Shown: in pieces, positions 1 to 5,313 of the stretch | Layout of the letters: each line of letters begins with the position of its first letter | Position numbering within the stretch: the stretch's first letter is position 1 | Position numbers and translations under genes: made by a program | The notes under the pieces: generated by a model | Database searches by the model: none | What the model saw: only the letters and a program-made list of their open reading frames with translations | Told to the model about the DNA's origin: nothing | Assembly: GCA_003644325.1 (NCBI GenBank) | Contig: QNCA01000136.1 | Location: 1-5,313 of the forward strand | Length of the DNA: 5,313 bases | Direction: 5' to 3' | Origin: Planctomycetota bacterium | Lineage (GTDB): Bacteria > Planctomycetota > B129-G9

Positions 1-345
1 AACCGCATATCCTGGCTGAACCTCATCGGCTCCATCTCGCCGATGCTCGGGCTGCTGGGTACCGTGGTGGGCATGGTGATGGCGTTCGACGTGATAGCGG
101 GCACGGAGAACCCCCAACCGTCGCAGTTGGCCGAGGGCATAGGAAACGCGCTGTGGACGACGCTGTTCGGCCTGGCGATAGCGATTCCGGCGATGAGTTT
201 CTTCTTTTATTTCCGCAATCGGCTGGCGTACATCGTGGCTGAACTGAGAGCGGTAAGCACGGAGATGTTCGGGCGTTTCCGCGAGCGTCGCGGCGAAAAT
301 GAAGGCCCGCATACGGAATCGGCACGCACGGGGAAGCATGCATAA
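1..345 (+). CDS. exbB: ExbB/TolQ/MotA-family proton channel subunit, 3' part
   Basis: Only the last 114 residues are present; the reading frame is open at the left edge, so the N-terminus and first membrane helix are missing. ExbB-type proteins form a pentameric inner-membrane proton channel around an ExbD dimer and convert the proton motive force into work in the periplasm. Two membrane helices are visible, at about residues 5-33 and 47-71. The first carries the family signature SPMLGLLGTVVGM and the second carries ALWTTLFGLAIAIPA. Thr21 and Thr54 of the fragment line up with the pore threonines of E. coli ExbB (T148 and T181), so the channel looks intact. A charged cytoplasmic tail follows. 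The gene overlaps the next one by 8 nt and is clearly part of the same operon. Family assignment is firm. Which sub-branch (ExbB, TolQ or another) cannot be decided, and the gene symbol is meant at family level. Confidence 0.92.
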   Translation, partial: NRISWLNLIGSISPMLGLLGTVVGMVMAFDVIAGTENPQPSQLAEGIGNALWTTLFGLAIAIPAMSFFFYFRNRLAYIVAELRAVSTEMFGRFRERRGENEGPHTESARTGKHA

Positions 346-805
346 ACGACAAGGCAAACGACCGGAGGTGCGATTGAACATGACGCCGATGATCGACGTC
401 GTGATGCTGCTGATAGTGTTTTTCCTGGTGGCCTCGAAGTTCAAGAGCGCCGAGACCGACATCCTGAGCCTGGCATACGCGCGGAACGCCGACCGCATGG
501 AAAGCCCGGACGTTTCGCACAGGTTCGTCATCAATGTAAGGTTTGCGGACACGGGTCGTGGCAAGGCTGTCGTTTACACCTACCAGGGCGCGGTTTACGC
601 GCCCGAGTCGGACAGTGACATGGAGCGCCTGTTCGGCAGGTTGCGGAATTTCCGCAGGATATATCCCGACGGCGAGGTGATAATCCGGGCGGACGGACGC
701 GTGGAGTACCGGCGCGTGCGTGCGGTGCACAAGTTGTGCAGGGATGCCGGCGCTGAGAAGGTGGGTTTTGCCGTGAACCCCTTGTTGTCCCGGGAGGAGG
801 AATGA
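338..805 (+). CDS. exbD: ExbD/TolR-family biopolymer transport protein (first copy)
   Basis: A 155-residue single-pass inner-membrane protein, close to the usual ExbD length. The short basic cytoplasmic N-terminus leads into the family signature NMTPMIDVVMLLIVFF, with the proton-carrying Asp at residue 20 and the membrane helix at about 18-37. The rest is the periplasmic domain. Residues 113-148 fit the conserved ExbD C-terminal pattern, with VIIRADGRVEY followed by a helix and KVGFAVNP. An ExbD dimer sits inside the ExbB pentamer and contacts a periplasmic or outer-membrane partner. I chose ATG 338 because it gives a normal N-terminus and an 8-nt overlap with the upstream stop. Its GGGG-type ribosome site is weak and close, so coupling to upstream translation is likely. 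The in-frame ATG 299 would overlap the upstream gene by 47 nt and lacks a ribosome site. ATG 380 would delete conserved residues before the helix. Confidence 0.9.
   Translation: MHKRQGKRPEVRLNMTPMIDVVMLLIVFFLVASKFKSAETDILSLAYARNADRMESPDVSHRFVINVRFADTGRGKAVVYTYQGAVYAPESDSDMERLFGRLRNFRRIYPDGEVIIRADGRVEYRRVRAVHKLCRDAGAEKVGFAVNPLLSREEE
793..800 (+). promoter_or_regulatory. Ribosome binding site for second ExbD
   Basis: GGAGGAGG lies at the very end of the upstream ExbD gene, 5 nt before ATG 806. It is near-consensus and fixes the start, although an out-of-frame ATG lies at 802. It also encodes the Glu-rich end of the upstream protein. Confidence 0.75.
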
Positions 806-1243
806 ATGAAGAAACGACGCGCGAGAGGCGATTCTTCGATTGAACTGAAACTGACGCCGATGATAGACGTGGTGTTTCTGCTGCTGATATTCTTTATGGT
901 GACGACAAAATTTGTTGCGCCCGAGCGCAAGATACCGGCGTTTGCGGCGAAGAAGCGCGAGGGTGCGGGAATAGCGCTGGTGGAGGAGCTTGAACTGCAC
1001 ATAATGAGGGCCGAGGGGGGAGTGGTAGTCGCGGGACCTAGCCGTGAGAGATACGGTCTGGATTCACTGGGCCCGGTGCTGAAGGAACTGCGGAATTATC
1101 GCGACCGAAACCTCGCCGGAGGAGCGCTGTCGCCGGACGCGGGAGTTTCCATAGCGTGCGAAGATGACATTCGGTGGGAGGCCGTGGTAAAAGTTTTAGA
1201 CCTTGTGCGGGAGGCGGAAATTCCCAGGATAAGATTTGAGTAG
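806..1243 (+). CDS. exbD: ExbD/TolR-family biopolymer transport protein (second copy)
   Basis: A 145-residue ExbD-type protein that starts directly after the TGA of the first copy, behind a strong GGAGGAGG ribosome site. A basic N-terminus (MKKRRARGD) precedes the signature KLTPMIDVVFLLLIFFMV, with the proton-carrying Asp at residue 21 and one membrane helix at about 19-37. The periplasmic domain ends in a typical ExbD C-terminal segment (residues 113-145), with GVSIACEDDIRW, a helix, then IPRIRFE. Apart from the membrane signature it differs strongly from the first copy, and the periplasmic parts share little. This points to a specialised pair rather than a recent duplication. Known ExbB pentamers hold two ExbD chains, so a heterodimer of the two copies is a reasonable inference but is not shown by the sequence. 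Family assignment is firm; the substrate or partner is unknown. Confidence 0.92.
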   Translation: MKKRRARGDSSIELKLTPMIDVVFLLLIFFMVTTKFVAPERKIPAFAAKKREGAGIALVEELELHIMRAEGGVVVAGPSRERYGLDSLGPVLKELRNYRDRNLAGGALSPDAGVSIACEDDIRWEAVVKVLDLVREAEIPRIRFE

Positions 1244-1454
1244 CAATCTTGACATGCTCGTTGAGATATGCTACAGATGTAGAAAGATGCTACGGGTTAT
1301 GGCGGGCAAAGGAAGGAGCGCCTCGGATGGGACTGTAAGTTGTATTTCGCTTCTGAGTTACAGGAGCCCGTGGGCGTTTTATCGGCATGGCAATTGCGAG
1401 CATTGCGTAGAGTTGTGTGTGCGGCGCGGCCAGCGAGAATTCCGGAGTAAGTAA
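1236..1454 (+). CDS. Possible small cysteine-rich protein filling the ExbD-to-next-gene gap
   Basis: A 72-codon frame starting at TTG 1236, with AGGA at 1226-1229 as a possible ribosome site 6 nt upstream. It overlaps the ExbD end by 8 nt, and its TAA shares one base with ATG 1454 of the next gene (TAATG), a layout typical of coupled genes. ATG 1254 is an alternative start. The product has six cysteines, in CYRC at residues 12-15, Cys36, and CEHCVELC at 54-61. This spacing could bind a metal as in a zinc ribbon, but no known family is recognised. Against it: codon choice looks less biased than in the neighbours (rare AGA and CGA arginine codons), no clear domain is visible, and a promoter-like sequence overlaps its 5' end. 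It may be a chance frame through a non-coding gap. Confidence 0.28.
   Translation: MSSNLDMLVEICYRCRKMLRVMAGKGRSASDGTVSCISLLSYRSPWAFYRHGNCEHCVELCVRRGQREFRSK
1249..1277 (+). promoter_or_regulatory. Candidate sigma70-type promoter for the downstream large gene
   Basis: A perfect -35 hexamer TTGACA (1249-1254) is followed by a 17-nt spacer and TACAGA (1272-1277). TG at 1269-1270 is placed correctly for an extended -10 element. The -10 hexamer is imperfect: it matches TATAAT at T1, A2 and A4 only. The site lies 6 nt after the second ExbD stop and about 180 nt before ATG 1454. It could therefore give the large anchored protein separate transcription with a long leader. A short repeat, ATGCTAC, occurs at 1268-1274 and again at 1287-1293, flanking the expected start of transcription. 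Confidence 0.4.
1444..1447 (+). promoter_or_regulatory. Ribosome binding site for the 715-residue protein
   Basis: GGAG ends 6 nt before ATG 1454, which is normal spacing. It supports this ATG, which in turn gives a well-formed N-terminal membrane anchor. Confidence 0.6.
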
Positions 1455-3601
1455 TGGCAACAGGCAAACCCAACCCGATTGCAAAGAACATTGAAATAAT
1501 CCTTGCAATTGCCGGCTTTCTGGTATTCCTCCTCGTACTCATCATCAGCATAATCAGGGTGCCGTCCGTCTCGCTTGAGGAAATAAGCAATCTCACCACG
1601 GAATACCACAACTGGCTCAAGGAGAAACAGGGTGAATACGTGGATGTGCCTGAGCCGGTTAATCTGGCCGAGGAACACGAGAGACTGACGGTCAAGCCGG
1701 CCAGGTTGCAGGAACTTCGGGGATGGTGCTTTAATCCATACCCCGTTATAGTTCTGCCGAAGAGCAAGGAAGACGCCTTCTTCATCGGCGCCGCCCGCCT
1801 GACCGCCGAGCCCGGTTACAACAGGGTAAAACTGACCGTGCGGCTGGAGGACCTGGACAAGCGGATTACCAGGATAAGCGCTCTCTCAAAGTCGGAAGCG
1901 ATGTATCCTCATCTGCCCCCCGAGAAGATAAAGGTGGAGATTTATCGGGGCGAGAAGCGTCCGGGCGCCGGCGAGATACGGTGGGAGGAAAAGCCCTCCA
2001 CCGCTCGACCCTCGGGAGAGGAGGGCGTGTTTGTCCTGGAGGACAGGCGTGACATCAATGGCGTCACCGAACTTTACTACAAGGCGGACGTGTCCGCCAC
2101 CGTGCCTTTCTTGAACGCTGAAAAACTGGGCACCCAAGAAGCCGGTCCGGAACTCGTGCCCGAGGAAGTCCCGCCGAAGGCCGCGTTGACCAACACCGAC
2201 GAGGAAGTCTTGAAGGTGGTGACGAAATCGCCGTGGTCCGTTAAAGTTTCTCCGACCTGGGGCGGCAGAAAAGTAACCTTGACCGTGGTCGACCTCGCAA
2301 CCGGCAAGAAAACCCCGCTGCAGCCGTTGGGGCCGGGCGAAAAGATAGGCGACACCACTTTCCGCCTCATAAATATCATTCAGACGAAGCGGTTTGTCAT
2401 CACCACAAGCGGAACCATCAGCAGGATTGAGCTGGAGATGGCCGTCTGGAACAGGAGAACCGGCGGCGCCTTCCAGGATGTGGGGGAAAGCAAGAGGGAT
2501 GGCAAGGGAAAGATACTGGTCTGGACTGAGGACCCGCTCAACCCGATAGGTGATAACAAGCGGATAATAGAAAAATTCACAAAGTACGCACTGGAGGAAC
2601 TCGCCGCCGTCTCCGGCGGCCTTGACCTGGGCGGGGCGACGTTCGATTACGACGACAACTTCATCACCAACCTCCTTTGGCGGGCGGTCAGGACTTATCC
2701 GGGCGGAAAAGGCAAGAAAATGAAGGACGCTTTTGGTCGGGTGGTCAAGAGGTATCAATACCAGCCGGCGCCTGATAAGGAGCCGATTAAACTCATCCCG
2801 TACCCGTTCACCGAAGAGATAAATAACGACGAATCGCTGGTACTGCAAATCGACCCGCACGGCATCAACCAGAACAGGGTATCTTACTTTGCGGAGTATT
2901 CAAAGAGGGCCGGCGGTGTAGAAGAGAACTATACCTCCGGGCCGTACAAGGTTGACATAACGGGCTATAACCCAACGGCCGAAGACAAGGTGGAGGAATT
3001 GATTCGCGTAATCAGAAGTGATGTAATGGAAAAACATGAGAAGGGCGTTTTTGCCAGGAACACAAGACCCGGGCTGGTGTCGCTGGGCGACGCGATAACT
3101 TACGGCCGGGGACCGGTAATCAGCCTCCTGAGCAAGGACGACCTCGGCATGGATATTCTGGTACTTGTGCAGTACCGGGACGAACACATCACCGAGGACC
3201 CCAAACTCCTGGAGGCCCCCGTAACAGTGAAGAGCAAGTACGTCAAGCCTACGGTTGAACCCGCTCCCCGCGGCGCGGAGGCCGAGTTCAAAAAGAAATT
3301 GTATCGGAACATTGTCATGTCCGACAAGAACCCGCGGTACGAGAATATTGGTGACTTCGTCGAAAAGGTTAAGACCGACTTCGACGTGGAAATAGTCGTC
3401 GATCGCTCCGTCAAAAGCATAGAGGGTCTTGACGGCATCGATTTCAGCGTGAGGCTCGACGATGACAACGTTCAACTCAGCGATTTGATGCCCAAGGCCG
3501 TGGATGCGTTCAACGACCGTCTTCGCGTGTTGGACAAGGAGATTACTAAGACCGTCAGGTATGAAATACGCGACACCGACATACTGCTCACGACGGAGTA
3601 G
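1454..3601 (+). CDS. Inner-membrane-anchored large periplasmic protein with C-terminal STN-like domain
   Basis: A 715-residue protein of no family I can name as a whole. A short Lys-containing N-terminus precedes one strong membrane helix at about residues 13-36. There is no signal-peptidase site or lipobox, so it should be an inner-membrane anchor with the bulk in the periplasm. Residues 105-217 are beta-rich and faintly recall a fibronectin type III fold (PGYNRVKLTV, VEIYRG, INGVTELYYK). Residues 255-335 hold a short beta domain with GEKIGDTTFRLINI and a following KRFVITTSG strand, reminiscent of GspC/PilP homology-region domains. A Pro/Lys-rich linker (about 585-610) leads to residues 617-714. 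There DFDVEIVVDRSV, IDFSVRLDD, a helix and YEIRDTDILLTT match the short secretin/TonB N-terminal (STN) pattern. The lipoprotein encoded downstream carries a similar domain. Only one cysteine (Cys92) is present. Position beside ExbB/ExbD genes suggests it couples the motor to an outer-membrane partner; this is inference. ORF, anchor and C-terminal similarity are clear; the inner domain calls are tentative. Confidence 0.85.
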   Translation: MATGKPNPIAKNIEIILAIAGFLVFLLVLIISIIRVPSVSLEEISNLTTEYHNWLKEKQGEYVDVPEPVNLAEEHERLTVKPARLQELRGWCFNPYPVIVLPKSKEDAFFIGAARLTAEPGYNRVKLTVRLEDLDKRITRISALSKSEAMYPHLPPEKIKVEIYRGEKRPGAGEIRWEEKPSTARPSGEEGVFVLEDRRDINGVTELYYKADVSATVPFLNAEKLGTQEAGPELVPEEVPPKAALTNTDEEVLKVVTKSPWSVKVSPTWGGRKVTLTVVDLATGKKTPLQPLGPGEKIGDTTFRLINIIQTKRFVITTSGTISRIELEMAVWNRRTGGAFQDVGESKRDGKGKILVWTEDPLNPIGDNKRIIEKFTKYALEELAAVSGGLDLGGATFDYDDNFITNLLWRAVRTYPGGKGKKMKDAFGRVVKRYQYQPAPDKEPIKLIPYPFTEEINNDESLVLQIDPHGINQNRVSYFAEYSKRAGGVEENYTSGPYKVDITGYNPTAEDKVEELIRVIRSDVMEKHEKGVFARNTRPGLVSLGDAITYGRGPVISLLSKDDLGMDILVLVQYRDEHITEDPKLLEAPVTVKSKYVKPTVEPAPRGAEAEFKKKLYRNIVMSDKNPRYENIGDFVEKVKTDFDVEIVVDRSVKSIEGLDGIDFSVRLDDDNVQLSDLMPKAVDAFNDRLRVLDKEITKTVRYEIRDTDILLTTE

Positions 3602-3721
3602 CCTTCGTGCGGCGGTTGCGGGCGCCCGGGAAGCGGGTAAAAGCCAGGCAGAGGCGCCGTCATGGTGAGCAGGGGATTGCTGATAGTTGGTCACACCGAA
3701 AATATCCGCCGCCTTATCGCC

Positions 3722-3739
3722 CGGTTCCCGGCGGAACCG
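3722..3739 (+). repeat. Perfect inverted repeat (7-bp stem, CGGC loop)
   Basis: CGGTTCC (3722-3728) and GGAACCG (3733-3739) are exact reverse complements around a 4-nt loop. The RNA hairpin would be stable. No T-run follows directly, so on its own it is not an intrinsic terminator. It could act as a processing or stability element, or as an operator. Confidence 0.5.
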
Positions 3740-3762
3740 AGGCCCTGAGGAGGCGGCAAGCG

Positions 3763-3784
3763 CCCTTCGGAGAAAAGGGTTTTT
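3763..3784 (+). terminator. Weak candidate intrinsic terminator or attenuator
   Basis: CCCTT (3763-3767) pairs with AAGGG (3775-3779), and TTTTT follows at 3780-3784. The stem is only 5 bp (6 with a G-U pair) with a 7-nt loop, so termination would be partial at most. Placed after the 715-residue gene and only 30 nt before the next start, it could reduce read-through into the lipoprotein gene. Confidence 0.3.
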
Positions 3785-3802
3785 CCCGGACGTTTTTGCC
3801 GT

Positions 3803-3807
3803 GAGGT
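3803..3807 (+). promoter_or_regulatory. Ribosome binding site for the TPR lipoprotein
   Basis: GAGGT ends 6 nt before ATG 3814. It selects this start, which also gives a well-formed lipoprotein signal peptide. Confidence 0.65.
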
Positions 3808-3813
3808 AAACCG

Positions 3814-5313
3814 ATGTATCGCATATCCGTTTTTCTAACGTTTGTTGCTTGTCTGGCGCTGGTTGTCTTTGCGGGGTGTCAGCAGATAGACCGTCAGCAG
3901 GTCAAGAAGGTCGAGGCAGAGGTGACCGAAGGCCCACCCCCCGCTTCCGCCGGGCCCGGCGACCTGGCCGAGATAGAGAAAGAGGCGAAGGAGCAGGAAG
4001 CGCGCCAGGCATACAAGGAAGGCATGCTGGCCCGCCGGGCAAATGACCTGGAAAGGGCAGGGGAGCAGTTCGAGCGTGCGCTTGAACTGGACCCCTCTTA
4101 CACCGAGGCGGCCCAGGCGCTGGCCGAGGTGAAGATTGCTCTCGGTGAGGCCGCTCCCGCCGGCGCCCCCGACGTGGCCCTGAGGGTCAAGAAGGTCGAG
4201 GCGCAGATTCAACTTATCCGCCACGAGGTTGCCGCCACCATCAGTCAGGGGGAAGTATTCTTTCAGCAAGGAAAGTTCGAGGATGCCGTAAGCAGCCTCG
4301 AGGAGGCGCTGGGCCTTATCAAGTGGGCCTCGGAACTCTACCTGCTGGACTTCACGGAGGAGCGCGACAGGGCGCAGGCGCTCCTGGAGTCTGCCAGGAT
4401 CCAGCGCGATGTCTTCGTCAGGGCGCGCGAGGCGGAGCAGCGCAAGGCGGCCGAGCAGGCGCTCGCCGAGGAGTTGCGCAAGCAGGCCGACTATCGACGG
4501 CGCATGGCGGAGGAGTTGCTGGCCTTGGCGCGTCAGAGTTTGGAAAGGAAGGACTTCGTTGAAGCCCTCAGTTTCACGCGCCGCGCCCTGCTGAAAGACC
4601 CCGCCAACAGCGAGGCCATGAGGCTGGAAAAGATCATAGTGCGCGAGAGAATCAACTTTGAACGCGAACGCATACGTCTGCGCACCGATATGGCCTGGCG
4701 TAATTCGTTCATGAAAATGGAAGAGGCTGCCCTGCCGGTCGCGGGCATAATGAATTATCCCGACAGGGAGTGGTGGCGGAATATGACGGTGTTGCGCTGC
4801 GAGCGCTCGAAACGTGAGCAAAACGTCTTTGAGCGGACCCCGGAGCAAGAGAACATAGAAAAAAAACTCGAACAGGTGACCGTGCGCCTGCTCCGCATCG
4901 AGTCGCAGAAGTTCCCCGATGCGATGAAAACCATTATGAAGCAGTTCGGCAACATAGTGCCTATCGTCATTCACCCCGACGCCCTGGTGGAACTGGGCGA
5001 TAAGAAGATAGACATCGACCGCCCTGTCGAGACGAACTTGAGGACCGCCATCGAGATAGCCCTGGAGAGGATTCCGGACGATACTGGAGAATACACGTAC
5101 GTGATACGGGACGAGGCGATACTGATTACCAAGAAGGGCGCCGAAGAGACGAAACGCCTCATAATATACCCGGTGCAGGACCTCCTGAGGCAGGTTGTTC
5201 CCTTCAGGCCGCCCGATATCGAGATCAGCCGTGAGGACCTGTTCGAGGAGACCGGCGGCGAGTTCGGCGACGTTGGAGAGGAGGAAAGGGACTACTTCGG
5301 GACGGAGGATCGA
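3814..5313 (+). CDS. TPR lipoprotein with STN-like and secretin N-type domains, 5' part
   Basis: The frame has no stop from ATG 3814 to the right edge, giving 500 residues of an incomplete protein. Residues 1-22 form a lipoprotein signal peptide with a hydrophobic core and FAGC as the lipobox, so Cys22 is the likely lipidated residue. Phe at -3 is not the usual Leu. Gln at +2 is compatible with outer-membrane sorting if the host follows the E. coli rule. TPR-like helix pairs lie at about 66-99 (YKEGMLARRANDLERA, then ALELDPSYTEA), 141-170 (FFQQGKFEDAVSSLEEAL) and 235-264 (LERKDFVEALSFTRRALL, DPANSEA). A long charged, probably coiled-coil helix spans about 183-240. Residues 352-440 form an STN-like domain ending in YTYVIRDEAILITKK. 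Residues 446-470 (RLIIYPVQDLLRQVVPF) look like the start of a secretin N1-type domain or of a planctomycete-type repeat. This makes it a candidate secretin-like outer-membrane component. Whether a secretin barrel follows lies beyond the window. Confidence 0.85.
   Translation, partial: MYRISVFLTFVACLALVVFAGCQQIDRQQVKKVEAEVTEGPPPASAGPGDLAEIEKEAKEQEARQAYKEGMLARRANDLERAGEQFERALELDPSYTEAAQALAEVKIALGEAAPAGAPDVALRVKKVEAQIQLIRHEVAATISQGEVFFQQGKFEDAVSSLEEALGLIKWASELYLLDFTEERDRAQALLESARIQRDVFVRAREAEQRKAAEQALAEELRKQADYRRRMAEELLALARQSLERKDFVEALSFTRRALLKDPANSEAMRLEKIIVRERINFERERIRLRTDMAWRNSFMKMEEAALPVAGIMNYPDREWWRNMTVLRCERSKREQNVFERTPEQENIEKKLEQVTVRLLRIESQKFPDAMKTIMKQFGNIVPIVIHPDALVELGDKKIDIDRPVETNLRTAIEIALERIPDDTGEYTYVIRDEAILITKKGAEETKRLIIYPVQDLLRQVVPFRPPDIEISREDLFEETGGEFGDVGEEERDYFGTEDR
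4186..4202 (+). repeat. 17-nt direct repeat, second copy (first at 3901-3917)
   Basis: GTCAAGAAGGTCGAGGC occurs at both places, 285 nt apart and in the same frame. It encodes VKKVEA at residues 30-35 and 125-130 of the lipoprotein. Each copy precedes a TPR-like helix pair, which suggests internal duplication of a helical unit, but flanking similarity is low. Confidence 0.6.

Larger units (their letters stand above)
3662..3809 (+). pseudogene. Short frameshifted frame resembling a response-regulator receiver fragment
   Basis: GAGG at 3651-3654 sits 7 nt before ATG 3662, which opens a 28-codon frame ending at TGA 3746. The peptide contains LLIVGHTENIRRLIARF. Its layout recalls the first strand and helix of CheY-like receivers, which often read LIVDDDENIRRLL, but the acidic pair is replaced by Gly-His. 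One base later, another frame reads EEAASALRRKGFFPDVFAV up to TAA 3807. That recalls the second receiver helix and third strand (EEAL, then PDVVLLD). Joining the two needs removal of one base near 3740-3746. The result would still lack strand two and most of the domain, so this is at best a decayed remnant. It could equally be chance. Confidence 0.15.
3602..3813 (+). other. Intergenic region between the two large genes
   Basis: This 212-nt gap contains no well-supported gene. It holds a perfect 7-bp hairpin, a weak hairpin with a T-run, and a short broken frame described separately. A 65-codon GTG-start frame (3607-3804) also crosses it but encodes an arginine-rich, low-information peptide that I regard as chance. 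I see no convincing -35/-10 pair in the gap. Confidence 0.6.

Noticed and set aside
299..337. Upstream ATG extension of the first ExbD
   Set aside because: It would overlap the ExbB gene by 47 nt, has no ribosome site and adds residues not needed for the normal ExbD N-terminus.
23..1000. 325-codon minus-strand frame opposite the ExbB/ExbD genes
   Set aside because: It lies antisense to three well-supported membrane-protein genes. Its product is rich in His and Arg with no recognisable domain, as expected for a shadow frame.
1366..1380. GCC/GGC mini-stem followed by TTTT in the gap after the second ExbD
   Set aside because: Only three base pairs can form with a legal loop, too weak for an intrinsic terminator.
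2603..2620. Perfect 7-bp inverted repeat GCCGCCG/CGGCGGC inside the 715-residue gene
   Set aside because: It lies in a GC-rich coding stretch with no T-run or gene boundary, so it is best explained by codon composition.
1886..2860. 324-codon minus-strand frame inside the 715-residue gene
   Set aside because: It is antisense to a gene with a good ribosome site, membrane anchor and recognisable C-terminal domain, and it shows no domain itself.
3607..3804. 65-codon GTG-start frame in the intergenic gap
   Set aside because: The peptide is arginine- and proline-rich with no domain, lacks a ribosome site at its start and crosses the hairpins.
3835..4974. 379-codon minus-strand frame opposite the lipoprotein gene
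   Set aside because: The plus strand encodes a signal peptide, TPR-like units and an STN-like domain. The Leu-rich minus-strand product mirrors the Glu/Lys/Gln-rich coding strand.
4864..5133. Reading the STN-like domain as the start of a TonB-dependent receptor
   Set aside because: It follows TPR-like and coiled-coil regions in a lipoprotein, no plug domain or TonB box is seen, and the segment after it is closer to a secretin N domain.

Overview
The window looks like a moderately GC-rich bacterial chromosome fragment, probably from a diderm outside the well-studied Proteobacteria. Planctomycetota or a neighbouring lineage is my best guess, from the tandem ExbD genes next to large TPR/secretin-like proteins and the frequent ATA and AGG codons. 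That assignment is inference. All supported genes are on the + strand, and the long minus-strand reading frames are antisense shadows.

Region 1 (1-1243) is a compact proton-channel operon. It holds the C-terminal part of an ExbB/TolQ/MotA-type subunit (cut by the left edge), then two different ExbD/TolR-type proteins. The first junction overlaps by 8 nt and the second has no gap, which suggests co-translation. Both ExbDs keep the membrane-embedded Asp, and the ExbB part keeps the two pore threonines, so the motor looks functional.

Region 2 (1244-1453) is a 210-nt gap. It is spanned almost exactly by a small cysteine-rich reading frame of uncertain reality, and it also carries a good sigma70-like promoter candidate.

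Region 3 (1454-3601) encodes a 715-residue protein with one N-terminal membrane anchor and a large, mostly beta-rich periplasmic part. It ends in a domain that resembles the short secretin/TonB N-terminal (STN) fold.

Region 4 (3602-3813) is a 212-nt non-coding stretch. It has two candidate hairpins, one followed by a T-run, and a short frameshifted reading frame that faintly resembles a response-regulator receiver.

Region 5 (3814 to the right edge) encodes a lipoprotein with TPR-like helices, a long charged helix, a second STN-like domain and the beginning of what may be a secretin N-type domain. It is open at the window end.

Taken together, the genes suggest a proton-motive-force-driven trans-envelope machine. 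An ExbB/ExbD motor and a membrane-anchored periplasmic protein would sit in the inner membrane, and a secretin-like TPR lipoprotein would sit at the outer membrane. The two large proteins share a terminal domain type. What the machine does (transport, secretion, envelope integrity, motility) cannot be read from this window.
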